Source: an uncultured Paraprevotella sp.
Lineage (GTDB): Bacteria > Bacteroidota > Bacteroidia > Bacteroidales > Bacteroidaceae
Assembly: GCA_947177395.1 (NCBI GenBank)
Contig: CAMWUI010000031.1
Span: 1 to 34,630 of the forward strand
Direction of reading: 5' to 3'
Length of the DNA: 34,630 bases
Shown piece after piece: positions 7,919 to 16,981 of this stretch; the stretch's first letter is position 1, and each line of letters starts with the position of its first letter. The position numbers and the translations under genes are program-made. The notes beneath the pieces are model-generated. The model was not told where the DNA came from, ran no database searches, and was given only the letters and a program-made list of their open reading frames with translations.

Positions 7919-9118
7919 ATGAAAATCATACATACGAGCGACTGGCATCTGGGTCAGGTCCTGTTCAATCACGACAGGCGGGAGGAACAGCTGTTCGCAT
8001 TGGAACAGATGGAGGCCTATGTGAGGGAACTGCGGCCGGATGCTTTCGTCGTGAGCGGCGATGTCTACCATTCGTCGATGCCCTCCGCTTCCACCCAGAA
8101 GATGTATACGGACGCCGTGCTGGCCATCCGACGCGCTTGTCCGGAGACGGTGATAGTCGTCACGGGCGGGAACCACGACAGCGCCTCGAAACTTGAAATA
8201 GACAGAGAACTCTGGAACGAGGTGGGCGTCCATGTCCTCGGGCGGCTCCAGTATTCGGATGCCTCGCAGGTGGACTACGGGAAGCATATTATCGAAGTGC
8301 CGGGTAAGGGCTACATCGCAGCCGTGCCCCATGTCTATCCCCAGAACTTCCCGCCGGCGGAAGAGGGCGCCTCTCGACAAAAGGCTTTTTTCAGTCGTTT
8401 GCTGGCGGAAGTGGCCGGGAGGAATCCGCTCCGTCTCCCTGTGGTGCTGATGGCTCACCTCACGGTAGTCAGTGCGGACATGACGGGGCACAACCGTTTC
8501 TGGGGTGGCATAGGCAACATCGAGGATACACCGCTGGAAACGTTCGGCGACGGTTACGATTATCTGGCCTTGGGGCACATTCATCGTGAACAGACGCTGC
8601 GGGGCTGTGGAGGGAAGGCGAGGTATTGCGGTTCTCCCGTGGCTGTCAGTTTCGACGAGGAGTACGACCATTCTGTCTCACTGGTTGAAGTGGAGCGGGG
8701 ACGTGAGGTGAGGCTGACGAAACTGCCCGTTGCGAATCTCCATCCCTTAGTGACATTTCCTGTGGAGCCGGCACCCTTCGACGCGGCGGTGGAGATGTTG
8801 CGCAAGGTTTCGTTCGGCTACGAACCCTATGTCCGGCTCAATGTGCTGGCTGCCGATGGTCTGCCGGCCGACTGCCATGAGCGCGCTCGGGATGCGGCCG
8901 CCGTATCCGGTTGCCGATTTTGTACCTTTAAGATTACCGACCGTTCGGACGAGGCGGATCGTCCGGCGTATGCCGATATGACGCCGGACGAACTCAAGGA
9001 AATGAGTCCGTTGGACATAGCCGGACAGTATATGGCCGGTCAGGGCGTGGACTTCGCCGATTATGAGGATATGATGAAGGATGCCATCCGTCGGCTGGAG
9101 GAAGAGGAGCGGCAGTAG
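7919..9118 (+). CDS. sbcD: SbcD exonuclease subunit (Mre11-like phosphoesterase)
   Basis: Predicted 399-residue metallophosphoesterase, the nuclease subunit of SbcCD, which cleaves hairpins and protein-blocked DNA ends. The di-metal site motifs are in order and intact: DWHLG near residue 7, GDVYHS near 45, GGNHDS near 83, and GHIH near 220. A C-terminal capping region of about 120 residues follows. Length is typical. Its partner sbcC lies downstream, separated by a small lipoprotein gene. Confidence 0.96.
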   Translation: MKIIHTSDWHLGQVLFNHDRREEQLFALEQMEAYVRELRPDAFVVSGDVYHSSMPSASTQKMYTDAVLAIRRACPETVIVVTGGNHDSASKLEIDRELWNEVGVHVLGRLQYSDASQVDYGKHIIEVPGKGYIAAVPHVYPQNFPPAEEGASRQKAFFSRLLAEVAGRNPLRLPVVLMAHLTVVSADMTGHNRFWGGIGNIEDTPLETFGDGYDYLALGHIHREQTLRGCGGKARYCGSPVAVSFDEEYDHSVSLVEVERGREVRLTKLPVANLHPLVTFPVEPAPFDAAVEMLRKVSFGYEPYVRLNVLAADGLPADCHERARDAAAVSGCRFCTFKITDRSDEADRPAYADMTPDELKEMSPLDIAGQYMAGQGVDFADYEDMMKDAIRRLEEEERQ

Positions 9119-9144
9119 GACCGTGTAATTAATTATAGAAGTAT

Positions 9145-9588
9145 ATGATGAAAAAAGGAATAAAGTTTCTGAGGACAGTTTGTCTGCTGTCGTGTATGTT
9201 GGCCATGGCCTCTTGCGGACAATCCGCGGCAGACAGTGTTCCGGCGGAAGTATCCGTTGCGGAAGGCCGTTCGCTTTCGGCGTATGCTGGCGCTACGGAG
9301 TCTTTTATGGTCGTTCTTGAGATTACAAGCGACAGTCTGCTGACATGTCACAATGATTTCATGGGACAGGATTCGTGTCCGTTGGTTCTTGACATAACGA
9401 ATCCCGGCTTTACTGATTTTCTGGGCGTATGGTTTGATTCGTTGACGCCCGACCAGTTGAGTCGGCTCAAAAGAGATTCGGTTCTGCTTGTTTCCGCCGG
9501 GCCTAACGTAAGCAACCATCTTCTCGACAAAGTGAAAAAGGCGGTAAAAGACATTGGTCTGGAAAAGATGTCCGTCGCTGCTTTCTAA
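9145..9588 (+). CDS. Small putative lipoprotein between sbcD and sbcC
   Basis: Predicted 147 residues (146 if the second ATG at 9148 is used). The N-terminus is basic (KKGIKFLR), then a hydrophobic core and a lipobox-like LAMASC with the acylated cysteine at residue 24, followed by small residues. The mature part has no motif I recognise; it contains a predicted beta segment (ESFMVVLEI) and an amphipathic C-terminal helix (HLLDKVKKAVKDIG). The gene begins 26 bases after sbcD and ends 81 bases before sbcC, all co-directional. An envelope protein inside a DNA-repair pair has no obvious rationale. Function unknown. Confidence 0.75.
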   Translation: MMKKGIKFLRTVCLLSCMLAMASCGQSAADSVPAEVSVAEGRSLSAYAGATESFMVVLEITSDSLLTCHNDFMGQDSCPLVLDITNPGFTDFLGVWFDSLTPDQLSRLKRDSVLLVSAGPNVSNHLLDKVKKAVKDIGLEKMSVAAF

Positions 9589-9669
9589 ATGTTTTTCCCT
9601 CTGTGGCTCTTGTTGTCTGTGGCTGTTTGCGGAGATAGATAAACAAAGCGTAGGAAATCTGGAATTACG

Positions 9670-12600
9670 ATGAAAATACTGAAAATAAAGATACATAATA
9701 TCGCATCGATTGCCGATGCCGTGATTGATTTCAGCGACGGACCGCTGAAGGACGAGCCGCTGTTTTTGATAACGGGGCCTACCGGAGCCGGAAAGACAAC
9801 GATTCTGGATGCGATATGTCTAGCGCTTTATGCCCGTACACCGAGGATGGAACGGGTGGAAGGACGGGAGAAGTACGATGCGGAAAACGGCGATGTGAAG
9901 ACGGATGACAACCGTCAGCTGATGAGACGCAACACAGCGGAATGTTATGCCGAGCTGACTTTCATAGGGAACGACGGCGTGAAATATGCAGCCCGCTGGC
10001 ATGTGAAACGTTCTTACGGGAAGTCGGATGGAAAGATGCAGGGAGTGATGCATTCTTTGCGGAACCTGAAGACCGGGGAGACGTTCGAGAAAGCGGCCAG
10101 GACCGAGATAGAGAGGGTCATAGGCTTCAGGTATGAACAGTTTTGTCGCACGTCCATGCTGGCACAGGGGGATTTTACGAAGTTTCTGCAAAGCAGTTCC
10201 AACGACAAGTCGGACATCCTGGAGAAGATTACGGGAACGGGCGTTTATTCTGCCTTGGGGCGGAAGATTTACGAGGTGACTCAGGAGAAAAAGGAGCATC
10301 TGAAGGTCGTGCAGATGAAAGCGGATGGCATTCGTTTGTTGTCTGTGGAAGAACGGGTGGAGCTGAATAATTCCCTTACGGCAAAGATCGGGCGCATCAA
10401 ACAGATGGAGGCGGAAAATGCTGATTTGAGGAAACGTTGCGAGTGGTTGGGGCGGCAGGAACATTTGCAGAGGCAGAAAGATGAAATCCGGAGGAAGCTG
10501 GCCGGATATGTGGCGGAGGAGGCTAAAGCGGAATATAAAGAAGAGGAGAAACTACTGGAGGACTATGCCGCTTCTTCGGAAGCGCGTGTATGGTGGACGG
10601 AGTTGGTATCCCTGCGGGAAGGAATGGAGCGGGAGAAAGGCAAACAATCGGATTATAGATCAGAGTTTTCCACATTGTTGCATGGCCTGAATGTTCTGCA
10701 GAAGAAGCAGACCGACCGGCAGAGGAAAGGGGCGGAACTGCGCAAGTTTATCTGCTCGCAGGAGGAGCATAAGACCATGTTCGTGGAGCTTCCCCGCATA
10801 GAATTGTGGTTCGGACAGATTCGTTCTTTGGAACAGGACATGCAGGTGAACGATAAGAAAATCCTGTCTTTGGAGGAAAGCGGAAAAAAGTTGGACGAGG
10901 AGCGGCAGGAAATGTTGCGTGTCGTGTCGGCCAAAGAGAAGGCTTTGCTGGAAAAGCAGCGGGAAATAGGGAGGAAGAATGTAAGTCTGAACGGATTGGA
11001 TATTGAACTGTTGCAGCAGGAGAACCGGGTGCTGACCGTCCGGAAGTCCTTGCTGGATGATGCGTCCGTAGCCCTTGCCCTGCTGGATGAAGCCCGGAGG
11101 AATTACGACCGGATGCAGGCGGAAATTAGGGAGGATGAAAAGAGGATAGGGGAATATGAATGTCGGTTACCCCTTAAAAGGCAGGAATATGCAGACAAGA
11201 AGAAAGAAAACGCAAAGTGGGAGGAAACCTACGAGCGGATGTCGCAGTCTATCAAGGATTGGGCGAGGGAAGCCAGACACCGCCTGTTGCCGGGAGATTC
11301 CTGTCCGGTGTGTGGGAAGACTGTGGACAAACCTCTGAGGGATGATACTTTCGTTTCGGCACTGGCTCCGGTAGAAAGCAGTCGGAATGAGAGCCGGGAG
11401 CAGTTGGACCGGCTGTCTGATGCCCTGATAGCATTGGAAAAAGAGTGCGAAGAAGCAAAAAGACTGCATGGTCGTCGTTTCGAACTATTCCGTCAGATGG
11501 AGAAAGAGTGTGGCAAGCGACAGGAAACCGTGGTCGCAGCGTTTGAAAAATGCGGCATTGAGTATGATGGAAGCGGGGATATGCCGGGGCTTTTGAAGCA
11601 GTTGTCGAATGAAAACCGGGAAGGGAGTGAAAACGTATCAGCCAAGCTGGGGCATGTGGCGGAGGTGAATAAGGAATTGGCTGTGCTACGCGAGGAGAGT
11701 GACCGACTGGCTAAGGAACTGGACGGATTGAAGTCCGAGAAACTGAAAAATGATAACGCCCTGCTGGAACTCGGGAATGAAATCAGAAATCTGAAATCAC
11801 ATCTGTCGCGCGACGAGGAGGAAATCCGTTCTGTGGTCGGACAGCTTGATACGGTTATGACTCGGAATGACTGGCATCAGCGATGGAAGGAAGAGGGAGA
11901 GACTTTTGTTTTCCGTCTGAAGCAAGATGCGGATGCCTATGTGCGGTCGTGTGATGAAGAGAAAACTTTGGTGCATGAGATGGGAAACACGGGACTTGTA
12001 TTGGAAAATATCCATAGGTTTAGAGATATTGTTCTGGAGGCCATACCGGCATGGAGTGCTCTATGTCCGGAAGAGCGTGCAGTGAATGAAAACGAATTGT
12101 TGGACAGATGGCACGACCTGAGTACGGGTATCATACAGTGGAAGCAGAAAATCCTTTCTTTCAGAGAAAACATCGGAGAGAAGGAACGGAAAATAAAGTC
12201 CTTTCTTGAAGGATATGCGGATATTGATGCTGTCCGGCTGCAGACATTGTCGGCTTGTTCCAAAGCAACGGTCGGGATCGTTGCCGAGCGACACAAAGGA
12301 GTCAAGGATGCTATTGTGATGCTGGGTGGTGAACTGAAGCAGGTGGAGATGCAGGAAAAGAGGAACCAAGCGGAACGGCCAGAACTTTCGGAAACTGATA
12401 TGGTGCAGGTTCTTGAACAAAAGATAGCCGGGAACAGCGGTGTGGTGGAACAGTTGCAGCAAAGCGTGGGATCCATGCAGCAGCAGTTACAGAATGACAG
12501 GGAAAACCGTCAGAGGCATGAGGACGCCCTTCGGGAACTGCAACTGGTTATGAAAGAGAGTGAACGTTGGGAGCGTTTCTGCAATATGCTGGGGGACCGG

Positions 12601-13089
12601 GATGGCAAGAAGTTCCGTAATGTGGCGCAGAGTTTTATTTTGGGCCATCTGCTGAAAATAGCCAATCTTTATCTTTGCCGGTTTACGGACCGTTACGAAC
12701 TTACCTATAATCCCGGTTCGCTGGTCATTCTGGTGAAAGACAAGTATCATTTGTCTGCTCCACAGTCGGCCAGCATACTTTCCGGAGGCGAAAGTTTTAT
12801 GGTGAGCCTTTCATTGGCTTTGGCTCTCTCTCAGCTCAATTCCGGGCGGTCGGATGTGGATACGCTGTTCATTGACGAGGGATTCGGTACGCTGGACAGC
12901 GACAGTCTCGGTGCAGTGATGGATACGCTGGAGACTCTTCATCGGATGGGCGGTCGCCGTGTAGGAATCATCAGTCATGTGGAGGAATTGGAAGAGCGGA
13001 TCGGCACTAAAATCGTGGTTAGCCGCAGCGGAGCCTCTCCGAGTCATGTCTCCGTGGAGCATAGGGAGGGCAGACGGAACATCAGTTGA
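9670..13089 (+). CDS. sbcC: SbcC, Rad50-like SMC-type ATPase of the SbcCD nuclease
   Basis: Predicted 1139-residue ATPase. The N-terminal Walker A is GPTGAGKTT near residue 37. Two long coiled-coil arms flank the zinc hook C545-P-V-C548, which dimerises through Zn(II). The C-terminal lobe carries the signature LSGGESFMVSLSLALALS and Walker B DTLFIDEGFGTLD. It works with SbcD to process palindromes and blocked ends. It is somewhat longer than E. coli SbcC. The stop overlaps the stop region of the converging porin gene by 8 bases, so there is no room for a terminator between them. Confidence 0.96.
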   Translation: MKILKIKIHNIASIADAVIDFSDGPLKDEPLFLITGPTGAGKTTILDAICLALYARTPRMERVEGREKYDAENGDVKTDDNRQLMRRNTAECYAELTFIGNDGVKYAARWHVKRSYGKSDGKMQGVMHSLRNLKTGETFEKAARTEIERVIGFRYEQFCRTSMLAQGDFTKFLQSSSNDKSDILEKITGTGVYSALGRKIYEVTQEKKEHLKVVQMKADGIRLLSVEERVELNNSLTAKIGRIKQMEAENADLRKRCEWLGRQEHLQRQKDEIRRKLAGYVAEEAKAEYKEEEKLLEDYAASSEARVWWTELVSLREGMEREKGKQSDYRSEFSTLLHGLNVLQKKQTDRQRKGAELRKFICSQEEHKTMFVELPRIELWFGQIRSLEQDMQVNDKKILSLEESGKKLDEERQEMLRVVSAKEKALLEKQREIGRKNVSLNGLDIELLQQENRVLTVRKSLLDDASVALALLDEARRNYDRMQAEIREDEKRIGEYECRLPLKRQEYADKKKENAKWEETYERMSQSIKDWAREARHRLLPGDSCPVCGKTVDKPLRDDTFVSALAPVESSRNESREQLDRLSDALIALEKECEEAKRLHGRRFELFRQMEKECGKRQETVVAAFEKCGIEYDGSGDMPGLLKQLSNENREGSENVSAKLGHVAEVNKELAVLREESDRLAKELDGLKSEKLKNDNALLELGNEIRNLKSHLSRDEEEIRSVVGQLDTVMTRNDWHQRWKEEGETFVFRLKQDADAYVRSCDEEKTLVHEMGNTGLVLENIHRFRDIVLEAIPAWSALCPEERAVNENELLDRWHDLSTGIIQWKQKILSFRENIGEKERKIKSFLEGYADIDAVRLQTLSACSKATVGIVAERHKGVKDAIVMLGGELKQVEMQEKRNQAERPELSETDMVQVLEQKIAGNSGVVEQLQQSVGSMQQQLQNDRENRQRHEDALRELQLVMKESERWERFCNMLGDRDGKKFRNVAQSFILGHLLKIANLYLCRFTDRYELTYNPGSLVILVKDKYHLSAPQSASILSGGESFMVSLSLALALSQLNSGRSDVDTLFIDEGFGTLDSDSLGAVMDTLETLHRMGGRRVGIISHVEELEERIGTKIVVSRSGASPSHVSVEHREGRRNIS

Positions 13090-15283
13090 AGAAATTCCAC
13101 GAAAGACCGAAGTGAATGGTCAGTGGATTGATAGGATAATGAGGAGCCCAGAATGCGTTGCCGCTTCCGGCATTTACATGGTTGACCGCCGCATAGAACC
13201 GACAATGTTTCAGATGAAAATTCAGATAGGTGTTGCATATCGGGTAGTTGCCGATTTTCACTCTGTCCTGAGCATCTTGTGTGGTGAATTGTCCGATGAC
13301 AGGGGAATAGTCCGGTGCATAATAGGAAGTAAAGTAGCGTACGTCCCCGCCCAATTCTACCCGTAACACTTTGGCTATGCGGAAAACAATGTACAGGTTG
13401 CTGTAAGCAGATAGGGCCGGTAACGGAAGGACCCCTTCATCCGTACTTTTCTGATAGACAATTTCATTGTCCCAGTGGAAAATACCGAACTTAAAGTCCT
13501 GATTAAGTATGGCGCTGAACACCTGCAGGCTACCGGAGTTCTGTCTGACGGCCACCTGATTGCTGAAACCGTTTTGTTCGGCTGTGGAAAAAGCCGTTTT
13601 CTCGTTAGCGAAATACGTGTAGTTCAAGACATTTTCGACTCCGATCCGAAGTCTTGTGCCCGTACGTTTCAAAGACAATGTTCCTTCCATACGGGTACGC
13701 CATTCGTAACTCAGATCGGAATCCCACCAGGCGAATTTAGAATGGAAATGGCGAAAATAGAAACTGGGATTCTCATTCTTGATGTAGGCGTGGGCCGCCA
13801 ATTGTACCGTATCCTTGAACAGGCGGAAGTTCAAATCGACCTTGCCATCCACAGAGAACTGACCTATGTCTTCTCCAGCCAGCACGATTTCTCCCACTGC
13901 GTTGTAGTGCAACAAATTGCCTTGCCGTTTGATAAGCTCTCCTCCGATGCTGAAATTATTCTCCTGATAATATTTCGTACCCAGATAGCCGCCAAAGAGC
14001 ATTGGCAGACTGTATTGGCTGTATTCATGCGAGGCAAAAGCCGTAAGTCCGGCTTTCGCCCATTTGTTGAACCCTTCTCGCAATGCGATACCCAATGTGT
14101 TTTTTACGGAGATGGACCGACTGCGGTCGCGAGCGCTACTCATGTCCCCGTAATAATGGTTGGTATAATAGTGTTCAGGAATGTCGTAGGTATAAAAAGT
14201 ATGGCGTGCGTTGCGGATGCACAGGGTGTGGATGAAACTTGTTACAGGGAAAAACTCTTGTGGCACAGGATTGTCCGCCGTGAACTTGTTGCGTAGGGAA
14301 TCCAGCGTGAGACGCAAACGTAGCGTGTCCGCCAATACGATAGTGCGGATGCTGTCCCTGAGTGATTTCAGGAGGACGGAATCGGACGGCATTATAGGTT
14401 TCAGTGAGTCCGGTATTTCTTCGTCTCGGTAGATACCCAAGTTGTAGCGGTGGGTTAGATAATATGTCTGGTCATCGTTGCGGTTCCATGTCTGGGCCAA
14501 CACGGTGGGGATGTCTCTTGACTTGTATGACCTTCCGAAACTTTCTGGATCCGTGATGTAGCGGTCGTTCTCGATACCACCGTTTTCGGCGAGTTTGAAA
14601 TGATTGGCGCTAATCCATGCGTGCATGTCATACCGCTCTCCCCGGTAATAGCCGTACAGTCCTCCGTTGAACAGCGCGCTGGCCTGGTTGTTGTAATATC
14701 CGCGTCCGTAGAGGTAGTCGAGCTTGAACCCCAGTCCGGCCTGTTTGTTGATATTGGTGGCAAAATATGCCCGTACACGATCCTCTCCGTCTTGTCTGTC
14801 CCCGCATGAATGGTAAGACAGGTTGGTTATAGGACTTTTGGTATTGGAGAAAATGAAGTCGCTCAGTCGGGTATAGGCGTAATCATAGGGACTGAAGAAG
14901 ATGACCGGGTCGAATGGATGCCTGTCCATGAAGATACGGGAAAGCCGGGGAGACCCCAGATTGCCCAGTATGTTGTATTGTCCCGTATAACCTTCCGTAC
15001 GGTTGAAATTCTGAAAATGATGGGGTATGGTATCGCTTTCGGTCGGCAATACGGTACCTAACCGTTCATCAATCTTCCACTGAAACACGCCGATGGGGAT
15101 TTCCTTGTCTTCGCGCGTACTGTCCCGTCCCCATGTCGTCTGGCGGTAGGCGTTGTTCTCCGGCAGATTGCCGTTCTCGTCCGTTATATCCGACTGTCCG
15201 TCGGTATACAGCCGCTGGGCCGTTATTCCATTCGGGAATAACAGATATATGATGACGAGGACAAGGAACCGTACGATTTTCAT
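13082..15283 (-). CDS. Putative outer membrane porin (Porin_10-like)
   Basis: Predicted 733 residues with a signal peptide (MKIVRFLVLVIIYLLF, ending near GITAQ). The remainder is rich in alternating aromatic/polar strands typical of an outer membrane beta-barrel and ends close to a terminal aromatic (LSWNFFN). Segments such as DYLYGRGYYNNQ and GLTAFASHEYSQY fit the Bacteroidetes putative porin family Porin_10. The ATG at 15283 was chosen because it begins the signal peptide; the longer ORF from 15370 would read through the terminator of the preceding operon. The only -7 box lies just 8 bases before the ATG, implying a very short leader. Substrate unknown. Confidence 0.85.
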   Translation of the reverse strand: MKIVRFLVLVIIYLLFPNGITAQRLYTDGQSDITDENGNLPENNAYRQTTWGRDSTREDKEIPIGVFQWKIDERLGTVLPTESDTIPHHFQNFNRTEGYTGQYNILGNLGSPRLSRIFMDRHPFDPVIFFSPYDYAYTRLSDFIFSNTKSPITNLSYHSCGDRQDGEDRVRAYFATNINKQAGLGFKLDYLYGRGYYNNQASALFNGGLYGYYRGERYDMHAWISANHFKLAENGGIENDRYITDPESFGRSYKSRDIPTVLAQTWNRNDDQTYYLTHRYNLGIYRDEEIPDSLKPIMPSDSVLLKSLRDSIRTIVLADTLRLRLTLDSLRNKFTADNPVPQEFFPVTSFIHTLCIRNARHTFYTYDIPEHYYTNHYYGDMSSARDRSRSISVKNTLGIALREGFNKWAKAGLTAFASHEYSQYSLPMLFGGYLGTKYYQENNFSIGGELIKRQGNLLHYNAVGEIVLAGEDIGQFSVDGKVDLNFRLFKDTVQLAAHAYIKNENPSFYFRHFHSKFAWWDSDLSYEWRTRMEGTLSLKRTGTRLRIGVENVLNYTYFANEKTAFSTAEQNGFSNQVAVRQNSGSLQVFSAILNQDFKFGIFHWDNEIVYQKSTDEGVLPLPALSAYSNLYIVFRIAKVLRVELGGDVRYFTSYYAPDYSPVIGQFTTQDAQDRVKIGNYPICNTYLNFHLKHCRFYAAVNHVNAGSGNAFWAPHYPINPLTIHFGLSWNFFN

Positions 15284-15291
15284 AATGATTG

Positions 15292-15299
15292 CAAAGATA
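15292..15299 (-). promoter_or_regulatory. -7 promoter box for the porin
   Basis: On the minus strand this reads TATCTTTG, an exact TAnnTTTG match, placed just after the terminator of the upstream operon. Only 8 bases separate it from the porin ATG, so the transcript would be nearly leaderless. Confidence 0.5.
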
Positions 15300-15300
15300 G

Positions 15301-15350
15301 TAAGAAAAAGTAAAAGGAGCCGTTTCCCGCTTTCAGAAAACAGACTCCTT
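15301..15350 (-). terminator. Intrinsic terminator of the oxoacid oxidoreductase operon
   Basis: On the minus strand AAGGAG (15350-15345) pairs with CTCCTT (15319-15314), extended inward through imperfect pairing of GTTT with AAAC, and is followed by a T-rich run TTTTACTTTTTCTT (15313 downwards). It lies 25 bases beyond the gamma-subunit stop. Confidence 0.65.
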
Positions 15351-15374
15351 CCTGTCTTTTTTCTTTCCAATGGC

Positions 15375-15920
15375 TTATTCCATCCGCCGTATCACTTCCA
15401 TACCCCGGCGCAGGGCCTCCTCGTTCATGGGTATAAGGGCATGATGCCGTTCCGGCAATGTCTTTTTCAGGGCCAGTATCACGTTTTCGGTTTCGACCAG
15501 CGGCCGCACCTTGATTAATCCGCCCAAGACAATCATATTGAATCCTTTGGGATTGTGCATTTCGACGGCTGTATCCATCGCATCGATGCGATACACGGCA
15601 ATGTCCTTGCGTTGTGGCGGTTCCAGAATGCCGTAACTGTCATAGATGAGCGTACCGCCCGGTTTTACACAGGATTCGAATCTGTCCAGAGAAGGCTGGT
15701 TAAGGATGACAGCCGTGTCGTATCGGCTCAGGATGGGGGAGGATATGCGCTGGTCGCTTATGATGACTGTCACATTGGCTGTTCCTCCGCGTTGTTCCGG
15801 ACCGTAGGAGGGCATCCATGATACTTCCTTGCCTTCCATCAGTGCGGCATAGGCCAGAATCTTTCCCATGGAAAGTACGCCTTGTCCGCCGAATCCGGCT
15901 ATGATGATTTCTTCCGTCAT
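15375..15920 (-). CDS. 2-oxoacid:ferredoxin oxidoreductase, gamma subunit
   Basis: Predicted 181-residue gamma domain of a multi-subunit pyruvate/2-oxoacid:acceptor oxidoreductase. The family motif near the start, IIIAGFGGQGVLSMGKILAYA, and SYGPEQRGGTANVTVIIS are clear. Such subunits interact with the coenzyme A and thiamine diphosphate modules. The ATG at 15920 gives the conserved start; an ATG at 15956 that overlaps the beta-subunit stop as ATGA is a real alternative and would add 12 residues. It is the last gene of the operon. Substrate could be 2-oxoglutarate or branched-chain oxoacids; the sequence alone does not decide. Confidence 0.9.
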   Translation of the reverse strand: MTEEIIIAGFGGQGVLSMGKILAYAALMEGKEVSWMPSYGPEQRGGTANVTVIISDQRISSPILSRYDTAVILNQPSLDRFESCVKPGGTLIYDSYGILEPPQRKDIAVYRIDAMDTAVEMHNPKGFNMIVLGGLIKVRPLVETENVILALKKTLPERHHALIPMNEEALRRGMEVIRRME

Positions 15921-15952
15921 GATTGTATTTCGTTGGCTGTGGTTAGCTTGAT

Positions 15953-16717
15953 TCATAATAAATTTTTCAAATCTCCCAGCGGATAGTACTTGAACATGTG
16001 TTCCTCCATCCATTTGTTGGCTTGTTCCGGACTCATTTTCCAGCCGGCGTTACAGGTGGACACTACTTCCACAAGGCTGGCTCCCTGACCGTTCAGGCTG
16101 TTTTCAAATGCTTGCCGGATAGCCTTTTTGGTTTTGCGGATGGCGGCTACGGTATGTACGGCCTGTCGGGTGACATAAGTCGTGCCTTCCAATGTGGCGG
16201 CGATGTCTGTGATGTGCAGAGGATAGCCGTGCAAGTCGGCTTCGCGTCCGTAGGGGCAAGTGGAGGTTTTCATGCCCATGAGAGTGGTCGGAGCCATCTG
16301 TCCTCCCGTCATGCCGTAGATGGCGTTGTTGATGAAGATAATGGCTATATGTTCTCCCCGGTTCAGGGCATGGATTGTTTCTCCTGTACCGATGCAGGCC
16401 AAGTCGCCGTCTCCTTGATAGGTGAATACCAAACGATCCGGCCACAGGCGTTTGACGGCGCTGGCTACGGCTGGTGCCCTTCCGTGAGCCGCTTCTATCC
16501 AGTCTACATCTATATAGTTATAGGCGAACACTGCGCAACCGACCGGAGAAATGGCGATGGTTTTTTCCTCCATGCCCATCTCTTCGATGATTTCAGCTAT
16601 CAGTTTGTGTGCCACGCCATGGCTACAGCCGGGGCAGTAATGCATCGGCGTGTCGTTCAGCAGTGTGGGTTTCCTGTAAACCAGATTCTCCGGTTTGATA
16701 ATATCGTTTGTTGTCAT
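15953..16717 (-). CDS. 2-oxoacid:ferredoxin oxidoreductase, beta subunit (thiamine diphosphate-binding)
   Basis: Predicted 254-residue catalytic subunit that binds thiamine diphosphate. The N-terminal MHYCPGCSHG motif is typical of OFOR beta subunits. The cofactor/metal motif GDGDLACIGTGETIHALNRGEHI ... NNAIYGMTGGQ is present (GDGD with NNAIYGMTGGQ about 30 residues later). Start: the ATG at 16717; a TTG at 16723 is possible but less likely. It follows the small membrane protein gene by 11 bases. It would use the ferredoxin encoded upstream in the operon as electron acceptor. Confidence 0.93.
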   Translation of the reverse strand: MTTNDIIKPENLVYRKPTLLNDTPMHYCPGCSHGVAHKLIAEIIEEMGMEEKTIAISPVGCAVFAYNYIDVDWIEAAHGRAPAVASAVKRLWPDRLVFTYQGDGDLACIGTGETIHALNRGEHIAIIFINNAIYGMTGGQMAPTTLMGMKTSTCPYGREADLHGYPLHITDIAATLEGTTYVTRQAVHTVAAIRKTKKAIRQAFENSLNGQGASLVEVVSTCNAGWKMSPEQANKWMEEHMFKYYPLGDLKNLL

Positions 16718-16728
16718 AGGCAAATCTG

Positions 16729-16968
16729 TTAAAACATAAAGCGGATGAAGAATTCTATCACTTTGAGGAACATGCCCGCGCCGATGACGGCAAGACCGGT
16801 GATGCGGGCGTCCGGTACCAAAAAGTAGATAACCAGTCCGGCAACAGCCAATAGGAGAAATGTGACGTTAAGGAATTTGCGTACAGTTTCCCGTGACGGT
16901 CCTTTGTTGCCGGAGCGGGCGTTGTTGCCGGCTTCTTCCAAAAGTTTTTCCAGTTCTTCGCGGTTCAT
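16729..16968 (-). CDS. Small two-helix membrane protein inside the oxoacid oxidoreductase operon
   Basis: Predicted 79 residues: a charged N-terminal helix (NREELEKLLEEAGNNARS), a basic linker, then two hydrophobic segments (FLNVTFLLLAVAGLVIYFLV and ITGLAVIGAGMFLKVIEFFI). I do not recognise a named family. It sits between the alpha subunit (13-base gap) and the beta subunit (11-base gap) and so must be co-transcribed. It could tether the otherwise soluble enzyme to the membrane, but this is inference from position only. Confidence 0.8.
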   Translation of the reverse strand: MNREELEKLLEEAGNNARSGNKGPSRETVRKFLNVTFLLLAVAGLVIYFLVPDARITGLAVIGAGMFLKVIEFFIRFMF

Positions 16969-16981
16969 AATGTTATTCAGT

